This document shows positions 6,665-6,789 of a DNA stretch of 6,789 nucleotides, in pieces (the first letter of the stretch is position 1; the number at the start of each line of letters is the position of its first letter). The notes beneath the pieces were generated by a model. The model worked only from the letters and a program-made list of their open reading frames with translations. It did no database searches and was not told the DNA's origin. Source of the DNA: Candidatus Aminicenantota bacterium (GTDB lineage Bacteria > Acidobacteriota > Aminicenantia > Aminicenantales > Aminicenantaceae); NCBI GenBank assembly GCA_030627155.1, contig DAOUSP010000067.1, forward strand, positions 1-6,789, read 5' to 3'. The translations under genes and the position numbers were made by a program.

Positions 6665-6742
6665 CAACAATTCCCAAATTTTATAAACTTCCTGCCTGCT
6701 TTCACCTCCTTTTTTCTAAAAAAATCCATCATGTTTCCATAT

Positions 6743-6759
6743 TGCAAATTCCATGCCAA
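6743..6759 (-). promoter_or_regulatory. Sigma-54 (RpoN) -24/-12 promoter of the receptor gene
   Basis: TTGGCATGGAATTTGCA on the minus strand matches the sigma-54 consensus YTGGCACGrNNNTTGCW at 16 of 17 positions (T for C at the seventh). The invariant GG (6757-6756) and GC (6745-6744) are separated by exactly 10 nt. The expected transcript start is near 6732, giving a leader of about 140 nt. Sigma-54 promoters need an enhancer-binding activator; its site would lie mostly beyond the right edge, since only 30 nt remain. Confidence 0.78.
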
Positions 6760-6789
6760 CCAGAAGCTTTCTCTTTTACTTCAATATAA

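Larger units (their letters stand above)
6598..6715 (-). repeat. Three identical AAAAAAGGAGG copies in the receptor leader
   Basis: The 11-mer AAAAAAGGAGG occurs at 6608-6598, 6621-6611 and 6715-6705 on the minus strand. The first is the working ribosome site; the second is 2 nt from it, in near tandem. The third stands about 115 nt before the start codon with no ATG, GTG or TTG at useful spacing after it. Confidence 0.8.

Noticed and set aside
6683..6715. GTG at the end of the third AAAAAAGGAGG copy as a start of an upstream gene
   Set aside because: The GTG overlaps the ribosome site itself, giving no spacer, and the frame ends after 23 codons.

Overview
The window reads as one strand-biased block. 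All four clear protein-coding genes lie on the minus strand, so transcription runs from high to low coordinates. In transcription order they are: a 963-residue TonB-dependent, Oar-like outer-membrane receptor (6592 to 3701); a secreted protein with a carboxypeptidase-regulatory-like domain and five TPRs (3599 to 2664); a large exported sulfatase/alkaline-phosphatase-superfamily hydrolase fused to about seven TPRs (2538 to 403); and the first 135 codons of a GWxTD-domain lipoprotein that runs off the left edge (406 to <1). A 40-codon reading frame (2657 to 2535) fills the gap between the second gene and the hydrolase gene and may be translated.

The gene families point to a diderm, non-proteobacterial anaerobe of the Aminicenantes/Acidobacteriota type. 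The reasons are the combination of an Oar-type receptor with an N-terminal carboxypeptidase-like domain, a sulfatase-TPR fusion and a GWxTD protein, together with a moderate, somewhat AT-leaning base composition. This assignment is inference from gene content; there is no rRNA or marker gene here.

Regulatory layout. Upstream of the receptor is a near-perfect sigma-54 (-24/-12) promoter at about 6743-6759, followed by a leader of about 140 nt. The leader has three identical copies of AAAAAAGGAGG and two small hairpins, and the receptor starts at TTG with a strong GGAGG. A strong one-directional intrinsic terminator (3637-3677) follows the receptor and precedes the second gene by only 37 nt. 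The downstream genes are therefore probably expressed by partial readthrough or from a promoter overlapping the terminator. The downstream genes look translationally linked: a possible ATGA overlap joins the small ORF to the hydrolase, and a GTGA overlap joins the hydrolase to the GWxTD gene.

A plausible working model is a cell-envelope uptake and processing module: a TonB-driven receptor at the outer membrane, a periplasmic TPR scaffold, an exported hydrolase that uses Thr instead of formylglycine, and a lipoprotein of unknown role. The substrate cannot be read from the sequence. The less routine points are the sigma-54 promoter in front of an outer-membrane receptor, the Thr/His replacement of the sulfatase signature, an EF-hand-type loop inside the receptor barrel, and the small ORF between genes.
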